Counted from the stretch's first letter, positions 10,871 through 22,266 are shown. The stretch is DNA of 64,000 nt from Mytilus trossulus (GCF_036588685.1 NC_086383.1:33979671-34043670); one strand, 5' to 3'. Numbers and translations are program-made. The notes: generated from the sequence alone by a model not told the origin.

Positions 10871-11616
10871 CTGTGAAAGTTCTTTAGTTCGTGGGTATCC
10901 CATTTCGTGGTTTGAGCAATATTTACATGTTCGTGGGTTTTTAAATTCGTGTATTTTAGTTTAAAAATTATTAAAGCCTTTAGAAACGAAGGTTACAAAT
11001 AGTCTTGATTGAAGGAAATTGCAAAGTAAACATTGACCCGTGTAAATAGTAGTGATAACACTAATTAACCCATGATAAAGTGATCAACATATTAAAGACC
11101 ATCAAAGGCGTTTATTAAGCCATAAACATGTCACCTAAAGAAAACAGTAACATATACAATTGCTATAAACATATCTTGAATTGTCAAATAATTCTTATCA
11201 AAATCAAGCACAGCATAAAATTACTATTTCCCATATGTACGAGAACTATGAGGATATTAAATGAACACTTTTCATGCTAGCATATCAATACCGGAAATCC
11301 GACTTTCATCGATCAAAAATATTATTATGAGAGTTTTGAAAAAGATCAAAAGTTGTTCAGTTTAGTTATTAAAGATTACATGGGTATAATCCTGCATGCG
11401 GTTGTATTTCTGTAACTGCTATTACATTATTCTCAGATTTGCGTTATTTAATATATTCTCTAGATCATATCAGTAGTCAAACCTACCGATGGGGATCTTT
11501 CCATGTCTTGATTTGGACAATGGTTGTTCTATTTCGTTTGACACTTAAATTCGTGGATAAAGTCATCCACGAAAACCACTAAAATTGATACCCCACAAAT
11601 TAAAGTACTTTCACAA
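10871..11616. mobile_element. 746-bp TIR element
   Basis: Ends are inverted repeats of about 28 bp: 'ctgtgaaagttctttagttc' at 10871 and, complementary, 'aattaaagtactttcacaa' ending at 11616. Both lead inward to 'cgtgg'-rich blocks ('ttcgtgggtat', 'ttcgtggataaag'). There is no protein coding. It resembles the bivalve MITE-like family beginning 'ctgtgaaagta...ttcgtgg'. Confidence 0.65.
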
Positions 11617-11689
11617 CAAAAATACAGTGATTCAATTTCAGCATATTTTAAATTTTTCAGCTGACCGTTATTACCTAACTGGATGAATT

Positions 11690-12480
11690 AATCCACAGCT
11701 TAAAAAATTAAAAACACAAAAATACCGAACTCCGAGGAAAATTCAAAAAAGAAAAATCAAAACTGACTTGGTACAGGCATTTTCTAATGTAGAAAATGGT
11801 GGATTGAACCTAGTTTTATAGCTACCTAAACATCTCACTTGTATGACAGTCGCATCAAATTCCATTACATTGTCAATGATGTATGAACAAAACAAACATA
11901 CTCAAAGAGTAAAAATGTCAAAAATAGGGGTACAGCAGTCAATATTGTGTTATCATCTTAATATCACTATAAAAACAACAAATGTAACGAAGAATCACAA
12001 AAAGGCATACATCAAATTTAACATACTCATTTTGCTTTTCTTGTACCACTTAATATATGTATATAAAGTCAACCCGTAAAGGAAAGAAGGTTTTCATTGC
12101 TGGTGTAAAAATGCGCGTTTGAAATTCGAACAGGTAGACATAAAAATAATTTTGTCGTTCAAAGTATGAAGGTATACATACATGCATAGTCACTTAAAGT
12201 TGATATAACAAACAACAGACTCAACAGTAAATGTAATAATAATAAATAAATAAGGTGTGGTTCAAAGTATGACGGGATACATATACGTACAGTATCACGT
12301 CAAATGTATAAAATAAAAACAGACTTAACAGAAATTTAAAATATTTTAATGAATGAAATAATTTTATCATTCATAGTATGTCAAAATCCATCAGTAAGAG
12401 TAATTTAAGTAAATGAAATAATTTTGTCGTTCAAAGCATGATGTTTTTATATAACCACAGAGTCAATTCAAAAGAATATC
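11690..12480 (+). repeat. Dispersed mussel repeat R1 (copy 2) with a diverged tail repeat
   Basis: 11690-11990 is the fullest R1 copy: 'aaaaataccgaactccgagg', 'gacttggtacaggcatttt', 'gtagaaaatggtggattgaa', 'tgtatgacagtcgcatcaaa', 'ataggggtacagcagtcaat'. Downstream, at 12140-12480, a block of roughly 100-140 bp starting 'ttttgtcgttcaaagtatga' recurs about three times with poor conservation. The 78-codon frame over the R1 part is repeat sequence, not a gene. Confidence 0.6.
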
Positions 12481-12489
12481 TCAAAAATG

Positions 12490-12945
12490 TACAAGCAATA
12501 TTAATAAAGACTAATAAAATAATACTATAACGCGTTATTAAGATGATAACCAACGTCAGTACGCAAAATCTATACTTCAAGACCATCTTGTATTATTTGT
12601 GAAGTTGATACGGAATATTTATCAACAAGTTCTGGGTATCTTCCGATGAACGTTTTTAGAATTGTTATCGTTTTTTTACTCTTTTTCCAATTTTCACTCT
12701 CGTTAGATGTTTGGCGGTAGCATTTCCTGGAAATCCTTTGGTATTTATCCTCTCCTATTTTTCTGAAAATGTTAATGGGATTTAGTATCAGACTACGGTA
12801 AAGAATTATATGTTCCTTCTTATTCTTAATTTTAAATATTCGTTTATATGACCATTGGAAATGTTTGATTTACCCGCTCATAATGCTATCAGCTTTCACA
12901 GCAGTATAGTGTTATGATAACATGTCTTAGGTAATACATGTAACA
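12490..12945. other. Intergenic, nothing recognised
   Basis: AT-rich; no supported feature. Confidence 0.4.
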
Positions 12946-12949
12946 GTAG

Positions 12950-13205
12950 CTGCAAAAAAATTTAAACAACCTAACTACAAAAACAAGGTCTGTTTTTTTT
13001 GTGTTAATTCTATTGGTAAAAGTGGAGGGACTTTGATAGGTAAAGGGAGATGTGGTATGCATGCCAATGAACATATTCGCAAACCAAGTCACAAGTTGTA
13101 AAAGTAAACCATTATAGGTTTTCAGTACGGTCTTCAATTTGGAGCCTTGACTCGCACCGAAAAGCAAGCTATACAAGGCTCAACATGTAACTAGACTAAA
13201 ACCAT
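12950..13205. repeat. Dispersed repeat R3 (copy 1)
   Basis: Carries 'gatgtggtatgcatgccaat', 'aaagtaaaccattatagg', 'gtacggtcttcaat', 'ggagccttga' and 'caccgaa'. The same landmarks occur in order at 57140-57270, where they read 'atgttgtatgattgcaaatg' and 'ggagccttggcttacaccga'. This is a non-coding repeat of mussel type; the minus-strand frame over it is incidental. Confidence 0.55.
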
Positions 13206-14122
13206 TCAGACACTTATGAACCACATCAACAAACAACAACTTCTGAACATTAGATTTCTGAAAGGTGCAAACAAATGCAGCGGGTTTACACGTTTATATT
13301 GGTAACTACTTTCACCCCATCTGAAACAAAAGTGTAACGTCACAACATAGAGTGACCAACTATAAAATATCAACTGAAAAGGCTTTACTCAATCAAAAGA
13401 TATACTAAATTAGTAAAGTGATAGATGTTAAACATTTATAGAAAAATACCCAACCATAAGCTTGAACAAATACCGCAAATAGAAGAATGTACGCCGTTAA
13501 ATGAAAATAATTTTGTTGCAAAGAATACAGTATAAATGGAGAACGCAATTATTTTTTACCATTGTTTTTGTTCTTAGTATGAGATTAGTGAAAATATATA
13601 TCACACCAAACAAATATCTAAGCTGAAATTAAATTTGTATTGCACTACCTTACACTCAGCTGAATGTATATTATTGGAAAGTTCAGCGTATTTACTTTCG
13701 TTTTTGCGAGATTGAAAAAAAATGTACAGTTCAATCAAAGGTCAACCGCAAACAAGTGCATATATGTGAAGATGTCAGCATTATTAAGTCTTCGCATGTC
13801 TTTATAATAAAATCGTACATGAAACTTAAATCTTTTAGAAGAAAGATCGAGGGTCACTTATTTAGCGCACTTTTAATTTTTAAAGACTGATTTTGATAGA
13901 GAGCCTATATTTTCCTGACATTCGAGTACGTTAATTAAAAGGAATAGAAACTAACATATTTGTTTGCAATTCAACAGCTTATCCCCTTAAACTAACAATC
14001 ATGTTACTAATGCTAAAGAAGTTGTTGACATCATCAATTTCCTGTAGCAATGCTTATACCTAATCATTACTACTCATACATTTGTCATGTATTTTACTGT
14101 TTTAGACAATTTCGAATTCGTG
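13206..14122. other. Upstream of the B-box exon, nothing recognised
   Basis: AT-rich. The last part contains 'actgttttag' just before 14112, a possible splice acceptor, so the B-box start codon may lie in a second exon after a 5' UTR exon. Confidence 0.4.
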
Positions 14123-14317
14123 ATGGCGGAACAATCCAATACTAATAAGGATGCAGCACAAACGGCTTTGTTGTGTCAGTTTTGCGATCAACAGAATATA
14201 ACATGGAAATGTGTGGATTGCGATATTTTACTATGTATTTCATGTAAAGAGAAAATTCACAAAAAACTTAAGTCAACAGATAAGCACAAGATTCTTTCCA
14301 TTCAAGATATCGGAAAG
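14123..14317 (+). CDS. B-box zinc-finger exon (TRIM-like)
   Basis: Encodes 65 residues beginning MAEQSNTNKDAAQ and then a B-box-type zinc finger: CQFC..., WKCVDCDILLC, CISCKEKIHKKLKSTDKHK. The cysteine and histidine spacing (C-x2-C, C-x2-C, C-x2-C, H, then HK) is that of the B-box of TRIM proteins, which organises E3 ligases and scaffold proteins. The ATG at 14123 was chosen over the in-frame ATG at 14087 because the latter precedes a possible acceptor and its residues are not B-box-like; the paralogue at 40366 also starts at the equivalent point. The exon ends at 'GGAAAG|gtaatg' (phase 0). No intact downstream TRIM exon is visible; a decayed ORF1-like sequence follows instead. It may be the first coding exon of a longer gene or a relic. 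Confidence 0.6.
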
Positions 14318-14341
14318 GTAATGCACAATTACAATTACTGA

Positions 14342-14764
14342 GAGTCGTGTAACTTATTGTGGAAAGTATATGAAACATGGTTTCTATAAAGTTCCATTAT
14401 AAAAAATCTGAAAGAATTAACAGGTCATCCTTTAGGCTACGTTTATATGTAAAAGCAGTATAATTTTTACCTCTTCTTACTTTTAAACTATTTCAGTAGG
14501 TTTGTGTAATAAAAGTTTCTTATATCATTGAATATCATTTTAACAAAAAACAAAACAAACGTGAATGAAATATAGATTCTTCAACTTTGTTTTAAGAAAT
14601 ACAATCTAACATGCACATTAAAAAAAAATGAGTAAATATTTGAAATACAAAAAAAACCAAAAAACAATTCGTCAAAATAGTACTTGTAGAAACATACCAA
14701 TATGTAAAGTGTTTCTATCTGACGATATCGGATTATTGGTAATTAGTCAAATTTCACAGACTAA
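14342..14764. other. Nothing recognised
   Basis: AT-rich sequence after the B-box exon; no supported feature apart from the start of repeat R2. Confidence 0.4.
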
Positions 14765-15085
14765 AGGCAGAAGTAGTATACCACTGTTCGAAAGTCATAA
14801 ATCTATTTAGAGAAAAAAAATCGGATTACAAACTTAAACCAAGGGAAGTACATCACCTTTAAGAGGAAAACAACAAAACAACTGAAGCACTAAAGTGCAG
14901 CAAAAAAACACAATGAAATACTCACAGAAACGAGCTATAAGATGACACCTGCCATTTCCCTGACTTAGTACAGGATATTGTTGCTAGCCAAACCTTGCGC
15001 TTGTATGGTAATATGACAAATAACACTGAAATGACAGAACTACAGCACAAATAAATGCAATAACATTCAGGACAGAGAAATATAT
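14765..15085 (+). repeat. Dispersed mussel repeat R2 (copy 1)
   Basis: Opens with 'gcagaagtagtataccactg' and continues with 'catttccctgacttagtaca'. The same order is seen, better preserved, at 23565-23950. A 30-bp fragment of its start also sits at 17638-17668. Confidence 0.6.
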
Positions 15086-15138
15086 AAACAAAAAATTCAT
15101 AATACATTTAGACATGCTTATAGATATCAACTGTACCA

Positions 15139-15185
15139 GGCTTGTAATTTAATACACCAGACGCCTAATTCATCTACATGAGACT
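15139..15185 (-). ncRNA. Decayed hammerhead ribozyme remnant
   Basis: On the minus strand 'agtctcatgtagatgaatta' followed by 'ggcgtctggtgtatt' aligns with stem II, the GAAA position and the cleavage region of the intact copies. The CTGATGA box is missing. It is a relic. Confidence 0.35.
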
Positions 15186-15225
15186 TTAAGAGATATTAGA
15201 TACCATTGAAAATATTTTTTTCAGA

Positions 15226-15775
15226 GCTAGTGCAGGAGGTAAAAAATTATGTAACACAAGTAATGTTAGAGGTTTCAAAAACTGTTCAAGATTAAAGAAT
15301 TGTGACAAGATCACAATCAGTTACAAAGAGAGGTTGAGGCTATGGCACTCAGTGTGAAATCCATAGTGGTAGAGAAGTTAGAGTCAATGATGTAGAATTT
15401 TTAGACTAACATGAAATAGTTTCAAGAAAAGAAGTTACTTCTGAAAAACACGACTGCAAATATACTGCTTTAGTGTATGACATGCCTGAAAAGAGTTATG
15501 AACACATTTGGAAAGTAATTGATGACTAGGTGATAAATTATTTAAAAATGGGAAAACCTAAACATGCTTAACTAGATAGTTTCCTATTTGCAAATGCTAA
15601 TCGAATACCAGCTAGACAGAATACATTGTACTGATTAAGAGTTATTCTTAGCACATGAGTCAAATCTAGCCGGAAAAAATATCCACATTGTTGATGATCT
15701 GACTACGTGTATGAATGAATCTCGAAATGAACTTGTCAAAATTATAAACTGGATTAATTTCTCACATACATTTTA
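15226..15775 (+). pseudogene. ORF1-like (L1 Transposase_22 type) relic, copy 1
   Basis: After a pyrimidine tract and AG, a coiled-coil-like stretch (LVQEVKNYVTQVMLEVSKTV) is followed by stops and then by EHIWKVIDD, YLKMGKPKHA, FANANRIPARQNT and LAGKNI..VDDLTTCM. It is the same sequence as the copy at 16610-16963 but has TAG and TAA codons and a deletion that removes the RPYPTSIRF segment. The layout (coiled coil, RNA-binding-like domain, basic C-terminus) is that of ORF1 proteins of L1-type retrotransposons. Assignment is by pattern only. Confidence 0.5.
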
Positions 15776-15876
15776 GAATACTAGTACTGCAAAGAGAGTT
15801 ACTGTAAGTAAATATATGTTGAATTGTAGTTATTTGTGCTTTTTGAGTGAGCCTTTGTTAATATTACTGTAAATGA

Positions 15877-16097
15877 AAAGTAAAATCACAAAAATACTGA
15901 ACTTAAAAGGAAAATCAATTAAGAAAGTCTATAATCACATGGCAAAATCAAATTACAAAACGCATCAAAAACGAATGGACAAGAACTGTCATATTCATGA
16001 CTTGGTACAGGCATTTTCAAATGTAGAAAATGGTGGATTAAACCTGGTTCTATAGCGCGAAACCTCTCACTTTAATGACAGTCTCATCAAATTCCGT
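15877..16097 (+). mobile_element. R1 repeat insertion with TGA duplication
   Basis: This R1 copy interrupts the tail of ORF1-like copy 1. Copy 2 carries the uninterrupted sequence 'attattgtaaatgagcgatg' at about 17343, whereas here it reads 'gtaaatga', then the insert, then 'tgagcgatg'. The 3-bp direct repeat TGA (15874-15876, 16098-16100) defines a 221-bp insert. The insert is internally a typical R1: 'gacttggtacaggcatttt', 'aaaatggtggattaaacctg', 'atgacagtctcatcaaatt'. Confidence 0.75.
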
Positions 16098-16394
16098 TGA
16101 GCGATGAATACAAACTTAAAACTATCTACTTAACTCTCACTTACACAAACAACAAATAACAAGCAGAAAATATCTGTTATATTACTTCTAAATTGAATAA
16201 TAAAATATTGATGCATAAATGAAAACTTATTTGAAAAAAAGACTTAATTAGTTCCCATTTGTTTTAGACCACTTGCATTTCTATATTATTTTTTGTGTGG
16301 TTATTTCATTATAAGCTTAAATGTTAATGGCTTATTACTTCTGAGAGAAAGTTACAGTAATTTTATTTGCTTGAGGCTTATACCGCTTACATTG

Positions 16395-16592
16395 TAACTG
16401 TTCAAACATGTTGCTATTGCTCATATCTGTTTTTCGTCCTGTTAGTCAATGCGTTTTGTAAAAATATAGTTTTTCACTATTTTGGTCTTTTGGAAAATGT
16501 TGTTTGTGCTGTATTATGACCCATCTACAACGAAATGTTTTTATTTTATGAACGTGTATAAAATTGCAATTCTTATCCAATGCAATAATAGG
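16395..16592 (+). repeat. Partial copy of the 530-540-bp repeat
   Basis: Contains 'gtcaatgcgttttgtaaaaa', 'tgttgtttgtgctgtatt', 'acccatctacaacg' and 'ccaatgcaataata', the left third of the tandem unit at 17690-18975. It stops where ORF1-like copy 2 begins. Confidence 0.6.
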
Positions 16593-16609
16593 TAAATTTG
16601 ATCGAGAAA

Positions 16610-16963
16610 AGCATTTACTTCTTGAAAAACACAACTGCAAATATACTGCTTGAAAAGAATAAAGGAAACATTTGGAAAGTAATTGATGACTTGGTGTTAA
16701 AATATTTAAAAATGGAAAAACCTAAACATGCTAAAGTAAATAGTTTTCCATTTGCAAATGCTAATAGAATTCCTGCTAGACAGAATACAGAAGAAAAAAA
16801 CCGACCATATCCTACATCAATCAGATTTATTCGTTATGCTGCTGATAAAGAGTTATTCTTATCACATGGGTCAAATTTAGCCGGAAAGAATATCCGCCTT
16901 GTTGATGATCTGCCTACGTGTATGAAGGAAGCCCGAAATACACTTGTCAAAATTATAAACTAG
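16610..16963 (+). pseudogene. ORF1-like (L1 Transposase_22 type) fragment, copy 2
   Basis: An open frame of about 115 codons with IWKVIDDLVLKYLKMEKPKH, FPFANANRIPARQNTEEKNR, RPYPTSIRFIRYAADKELFL, NLAGKNIRLVDDLPTCMKEA and RNTLVKIIN before a stop. The pattern R-P-x-x-I-R-F...DKELFLSHGSNLAGKNI...DDLP resembles the RNA-recognition-like core of L1 ORF1 proteins, which coat retrotransposon RNA. It lacks the coiled-coil N-terminus and starts in repeat sequence, so it is a fragment. Copy 1 (15226-15775) is a decayed tandem relative. No reverse transcriptase of the same element is visible nearby. A host protein derived from ORF1 cannot be excluded. Confidence 0.5.
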
Positions 16964-17689
16964 ATTAGGTCAGAAGATACAAATAAAAACACGTACTCGT
17001 CATTTAGGATTCACTGTAGTCCTCGGAACACGCACTAGTTCGAGAGACCAGTGGTATTTTCGCAAGGAATTCAGTTGTTGCTACATGTAACTTGTAAAAA
17101 AACCTTTAAGTATTCCGTCATCACTGTAATAAGTTTACTGAATTGGCTTCCTATATCTACTTTTTGTCACCAGTAAAATAGATATCATGCTATGCATGCA
17201 TATTTGTACATATCTACAATTTCTGATGAATTTTTTGTCTTTTATACATTTTAGAATACTAGTCCGGCAAATATAGCAAATGTAAGTATATATGTGTTGA
17301 ATTGTGCTTCTATGTGCTTTTTGAGTGAGGTTTTCTTAATATTATTGTAAATGAGCGATGAATACAAACCTAAAACTGTCTACTTAACTCTCACTTATAC
17401 ATGTTATACAAACAAAAAATAACAAACAGAACACATCCGTTATATTACTTCTAAATTGAATAATCAAATATTAATGCATTAATGAAAAGTTGTCATTAAA
17501 AAAGACTTTCCATTTTTAAGACAACTTGCATTTACCTATTATTTTTTGTGTGTTTATTTAATCACACGCTTGAATATAAATGACTTATTACTTTTGAGAG
17601 AATAGTAACCGTCATTTGTTTTCTTTAAGCTTTTAATGCTTAATAAAGGCAATAGTAGTATACCGCTGTTAAATTGTAACTGTTGCAAT

Positions 17690-18975
17690 TGCTTATATCA
17701 GTTGTTCGTTCTGTTAGTCAGTCAATGCATTTTGTTAAAATATACTTTTCACTTTTTTTGTCTTTGGAAAATGTTATTTAAATCCCTCTTCAACGAAATT
17801 TGTATAACATACACATGTATAATTAATGCGGTTTTAATCCAGCGCAATCATAGGTTTGAACGTTGTCTTCAATTTAGACTTCTTGATATTGTTTTGTTTG
17901 GGCTTGTATAATATTTTCCATCCGGTTTATGTAATCCGTTCACCCTATTTTGACTCTTTAAAATTCAAGAGTCTATCCTTAAATTTAGATAAATTATATG
18001 GGCGTCCAAATACTGTTTCGATCCCTGGCATCATTGATGAGACATTGATTGTCGAAATCCGGATATTTTGCTCAAAGGTTTGCACCTCATGTTTGTGGTA
18101 AATCATCTTGCCTCAAATTTATTGTTTTCTCTTTGGTATCAAACTAATAAAAAGACCAATTTTGTAATTATCTTTTGATCAATTTATTTGACAATCGTTC
18201 ATGGCAGTCAGCAGGGTTTAAGAACATCAGTTTTTTGTCCTTTAAGTCAAATGCGTTTTGTTAAAATATACTTTTTCACTTCTTTTGTGCCTGTTAAAAA
18301 TGTTGTTTGTGCTGTATTTAGACCCCTCTTCCACGAATTTGTGTTACATGCACAAGAATGAAAATTGCGATTTTTATCAAACGCGATCATAGGTTTGAAC
18401 GTTGTTTTCAATTTAGACTTTTTATATATTTTTAAGTTTGGTCTTGTATTGTAGTTACCCTCCGGTTTATCTAATTTATTCATCCTATTTTGAATCTTTA
18501 AGTGTCAAAAATTTATCATAAATTGAAGTAAATTATTTAGCCTTCCAAATACTGTTTCAATCCGTAACGTCACCAAGGAGACACTAAATGTCGAAATACG
18601 GATATTGTGTTCAAAGTTTGGCACATCATGTTAGTGGTATTCCATCTTGTCGCAAGTTTATTGTTTTCTCTTTGGCATAACATAAATATTAAAATTCATT
18701 TTGTTATATCTTGTTGTCAATTGATTTGGCAATCGTTCATGGCATTAGGCAGGGTGTAACATCAGTTGTTCGTATTTTTTACCTAGTCAAATGCGTTTTG
18801 TTAAAATATACATTTTCACTTTTTTGGTCTATTATAAAATGTTGTTTGTGCTGTATTTAGACCCCTCTACAAAGAAATTTGTATTGCATGCACACGAATA
18901 AAAATTGCGGCTTTTATCCAACGCAATCAAAGGTGTGAACGTTGATTTCAATTTAGACTTGTTTGTATATATAAA
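17690..18975 (+). repeat. Tandem 530-540-bp repeat (2.4 copies) with hammerhead-like motif
   Basis: 'gtcaatgcattttgttaaaa' recurs at about 17720, 18246 and 18786. The other shared landmarks are 'tgtttgtgctgtatttagac', 'cataggtttgaacgttgt', 'ccaaatactgtttcgatcc' and 'ttattgttttctctttgg'. The third copy ends near 18975. Copies 1 and 2 contain a hammerhead-like segment (18033-18075 and about 18570-18610): 'gatgagacattgattgtcga' then 'aaatccggat' in copy 1, and 'aaggagacactaaatgtcga' then 'aaatacggat' in copy 2. A partial copy is at 16395 and a scrap at 44040-44095. It encodes no protein. Confidence 0.65.
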
Positions 18976-19009
18976 CTGATATGCCTTGTGTTCATTTATA
19001 TGCAAGTGT

Positions 19010-19504
19010 ATGCTACTTTAGTTGCTGCATTGATTTTCTTGTGTTGATTTGTTCAATTCGTTGGCTATTTCTTTTGTTATTGTAGTACACGTAGTTTGTT
19101 TCCTTCCTTTTAACCAACATGTATAAAGGAAACATTTTGAATTGTAAAAAAATGTTTCCATTTTAAGTTTGAGACCAATGTCTTTCTTTTGACGATAGGA
19201 AAAAAGAAAAAGAAAAAAAAAGCAACCTAGGAATCACTATTGTACCAGTAATTCTATAACATTCAAAATACGGCATGGAAATAACCATAAAAATGCTAAA
19301 AAACATACATTTTACTTATTTGTGTACGCATAACCGAAACTTGTAAAAATCAAAATGTGCTCATTGATACAGTGATAGTCACATCTTTAGCTATTTAAAA
19401 TGATTAAACAAACATATAGAATAGAAGCAGCACTATTTCATTAAATTTACATTATAATTATAATTATTTGAATTATATCTTGCTCTATATCTTGCTCTAT
19501 ATGT
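19010..19504. other. Nothing recognised
   Basis: AT-rich with an A/G-rich run near 19198-19225. No supported feature. Confidence 0.4.
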
Positions 19505-20085
19505 TTATATTTATCAGTATACGGATTGTCCGTAAAGTTTGAGGACAATTTCGATAAAATATTTTATTACCCGTCAGCAATTAAATAAACAAGTATATAC
19601 CTAACTTCATGATTTACTGATTAAGTGTTCACAACTTTTAGTTCATTTCCTGTTTAAATAATCGTATTTTTATCAATATCTGCTAAACCGGAGCATCAAA
19701 CAATTTTTTCTGACGATCCGGCGTTTGACGACGTCAACATTTTAACTTTTCGCAACGTAGGTCCTCTTTCAAAGAATATTTTACATTTTTTAACCAGTCA
19801 TCAAATATACTCTCAAACTGTTTTGTTTTCATTTTGAAGATTATGTTTGTTACTTCCTGTCTGAGTTCAGGTAAATCGTCGAACCTTTGTCTACGGCGAA
19901 AATATTTAATACGCGGAAATTCCGCAAAATCCATTAGCGCTAAGTAAGGGCTATACGGAGGATGTTTCAAACATTCAAATCGAAGTAAATACATTTCTAG
20001 ATGAGTTTTTAAAGAGGTGTGTGGTGTTGCATTGTTTTGGTGACCATTGTTTAGTTATTGGGTGTCGGTAATGAAACCAGCTTTA
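19505..20085 (-). pseudogene. mariner-type transposase, C-terminal remnant
   Basis: Minus-strand reading gives HQNNATPHTSLKTHLEM, then LKHPPYSPYLALMDF, FPRIKYFRRRQRFDDL and KQFESIFDDWLKNVKY. This is the C-terminal third of a mariner-family transposase, a cut-and-paste DDE/D recombinase: HDNAPAHTS and HPPYSPDLAPCDFFLFP are the family hallmarks. The aspartate of the second catalytic motif (HDNA) is replaced (HQNN), and the D of SPDLA is also lost, while the third-motif D is kept. No N-terminal helix-turn-helix is present. The 3' end 'gattgtccgtaaagtttgag' near 19523 may be the terminal repeat. The element is inactive. Confidence 0.8.
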
Positions 20086-20100
20086 GTCGGTTGTAATTAT

Positions 20101-21275
20101 TAGGTCTTTCCACTTTTCTGTGGAAAGACCTATTGTTTTTCTTCTGAATATTTTTTTTTTCTTCCGCCTAATTTTGTTCTTGCGATAAACATTTGTTTCG
20201 CAATATGTCGCTTAGATATTTGGTATATGATATCGAACAGTTTATGCGCTTTTGAAATTTACCCTGCGTAAACGAATACTTTTTATTGTAGGAGTTACCT
20301 CCCCAAACACTGTTTTCCTTGTTAGCGCAACTCCTTCGCAACCGTAAAATGTTATGACAAATTTATTTTACAAAATTGATAGCTATATCCTTCGCATGAT
20401 TTGTCCTATTTTGACCGAAGTGATATGAACGCTTCATATGAGAGCTATTTCCCCTTATGCATTTGATATAAGTGATATGCATTTCTATCTTGTAAACCAT
20501 AAATGCTAGAGACCAAGGATCTTTTGATTTGAGGTCCTTGGTCCAAAAAAATAAAAATTAGGTCAAGGTCAAAGGTCAAGGTCATATTCTAATTTTTGAA
20601 TTTGGCTTATTTCCACTAATTTCCAGAAACCGTATAAGATATCGACAAATTATTTTTTCTAAATTGTTAGTTGCGACATGTCGTAACACGTAAATTTTGA
20701 TTGCAAGGGTACGTCGAACGTAAAAGTGAGTTTTCTCCCCTCTTGTATTTAAAAATACGCCTATGGTGATATAACTGATTAACCAAATATAATTAAGACC
20801 TATGGCCTTTTGATTTGAGGTCCTTGGTTTATGACCTTGAAATTGATCTCAAGGTCATAGATTAATTTGACTTTCTAGTTTTTGACCTTTGCCTTCAGCT
20901 CATATGTATACATGATATAGCCATGAGACTTTTGGCGAAAGGTATCAAACCATTTAAACTTGAAAAAAACAACCGGAAGTGACCTCGTGTCAACCGGAAG
21001 TAGCTATTTTTTGTACTTTATTAATAAAAAAGTATATAGAACCAGATCTTTTTGGAATCAGTGTCAATTAAATATTCAAATATTATCGGAAGTAACATTT
21101 TTCAAACCGGAAGTAATAAATTATCTCCCTTATTTAATTTTGTTTGTATAGAAACCATATATTTCTGTATTCAGCGTACAATAACCTATCAGTTGACGAT
21201 TGAAATGACATTTTAAACTTAATTTTACAACTTTCATATTAAAATACATTATTTTCAGTGGAAAGACCTTCAATT
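20101..21275. mobile_element. 1.2-kb element with 'aggtctttccac' ends
   Basis: Begins with a 32-nt hairpin (20101-20132), 'taggtctttccac' and its complement separated by six bases. It ends near 21261-21275 with 'gtggaaagacctt', which gives 12-13-bp terminal inverted repeats. Inside, at 20560-20584, are four AGGTCA hexamers in a row, and there are repeated 'aaccggaagt' blocks (20980-21115). No protein is evident. It is probably a non-autonomous DNA element. Confidence 0.55.
20560..20584 (+). promoter_or_regulatory. Four tandem AGGTCA half-sites
   Basis: AGGTCA at 20560-20565, 20566-20571, 20573-20578 and 20579-20584, that is spacers of 0, 1 and 0. AGGTCA is the half-site of nuclear receptors; direct repeats with one-base spacing (DR1) are bound by RXR/HNF4-type dimers. 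It lies in a mobile element, so function is conjecture. Confidence 0.4.
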
Positions 21276-21429
21276 GATCTCTGAACAATTGGTTTTTAAT
21301 TCTGTCTAGAAATCGTATGCCACCACGAGAAACTTTTTTTATAAATTGATTGACAATTCCATTCTTTTTGTCAAATGATTTGCTGTAAGAATTCGTGGTA
21401 CCCATACATTTTGCCATATCAGGTCTCCG

Positions 21430-21980
21430 CCATTTTTTTTTGATAACTTTATTAATCTATCCTTGATTTCTACCAAACTTGGACAGAAGCTTATTTATGA
21501 TCAAAAGATTGTATCTAGAAGGAAATTGTGTAAAAAATTATTTCCTGTTTATCCGTACTTAACTTATAAAATGACTTTGTTTTTCTGCCAGTAAACTCTG
21601 TGGTTAAGTTTTTTAAATTTTCAATAACTTTCTCAAACTATTTTGGATTTCTACTTTAGTAGGACAAAAGCTTGTTTATGATCGGAAGATGGAATTGAAA
21701 AGTAAATTTTGTAAAAAAAAATATTTTCGTATTCTACTTATAAATGATTTTTTTTGTTCCTACAAGTTAACATGGTAAATAAAACAATTATTCTGTGGTT
21801 AATTTTTAAAAAATTTAAAAAACTTCTTAAACTATCCTGTATTTCTCAACTACTCAAACTTGTGCAGAAGCTTGTTTATGATCCAAAGCCAGTATAAAGA
21901 TGGAAAGTAAAAAAACCCTGTTTTTCCGTATGTTACTTTTAAAATTATGTACGTAGTTTACTTCCAGTTAACATTGCATA
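21430..21980. repeat. Imperfect tandem repeat, about 200 bp, three copies
   Basis: The block 'aaacttggacagaagctt' plus 'atttatgatc' recurs as 'taggacaaaagcttgtttatg' and 'cttgtgcagaagcttgtt', each followed by a 'tttccgta' or 'ttcgta' block and 'acttataaa'. The copies are diverged. It may belong to the preceding element. Confidence 0.5.
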
Positions 21981-22266
21981 CAAACTGCAAATTCTTGTTA
22001 GATTTGTATTATTTAGTTGCTTCATTACTAATGTATTTAATCATTTAACCCATCATTGATAATTTTTTTTATTTTTTATATGGTAATTGCCTGTCCTTTT
22101 GTGACGTGTATATCAGAACAAATACATTCATGCATATATACTTCATACGTTTTTAAGAACATTTATTAGCTTCATAAATTAGGCGAGACACTTGGTCCCG
22201 CAGAATCCTTACATGTTTTTCTTCACCAATCAGGTGAACATCCTTAATTCAATGTACTAATTTCAG

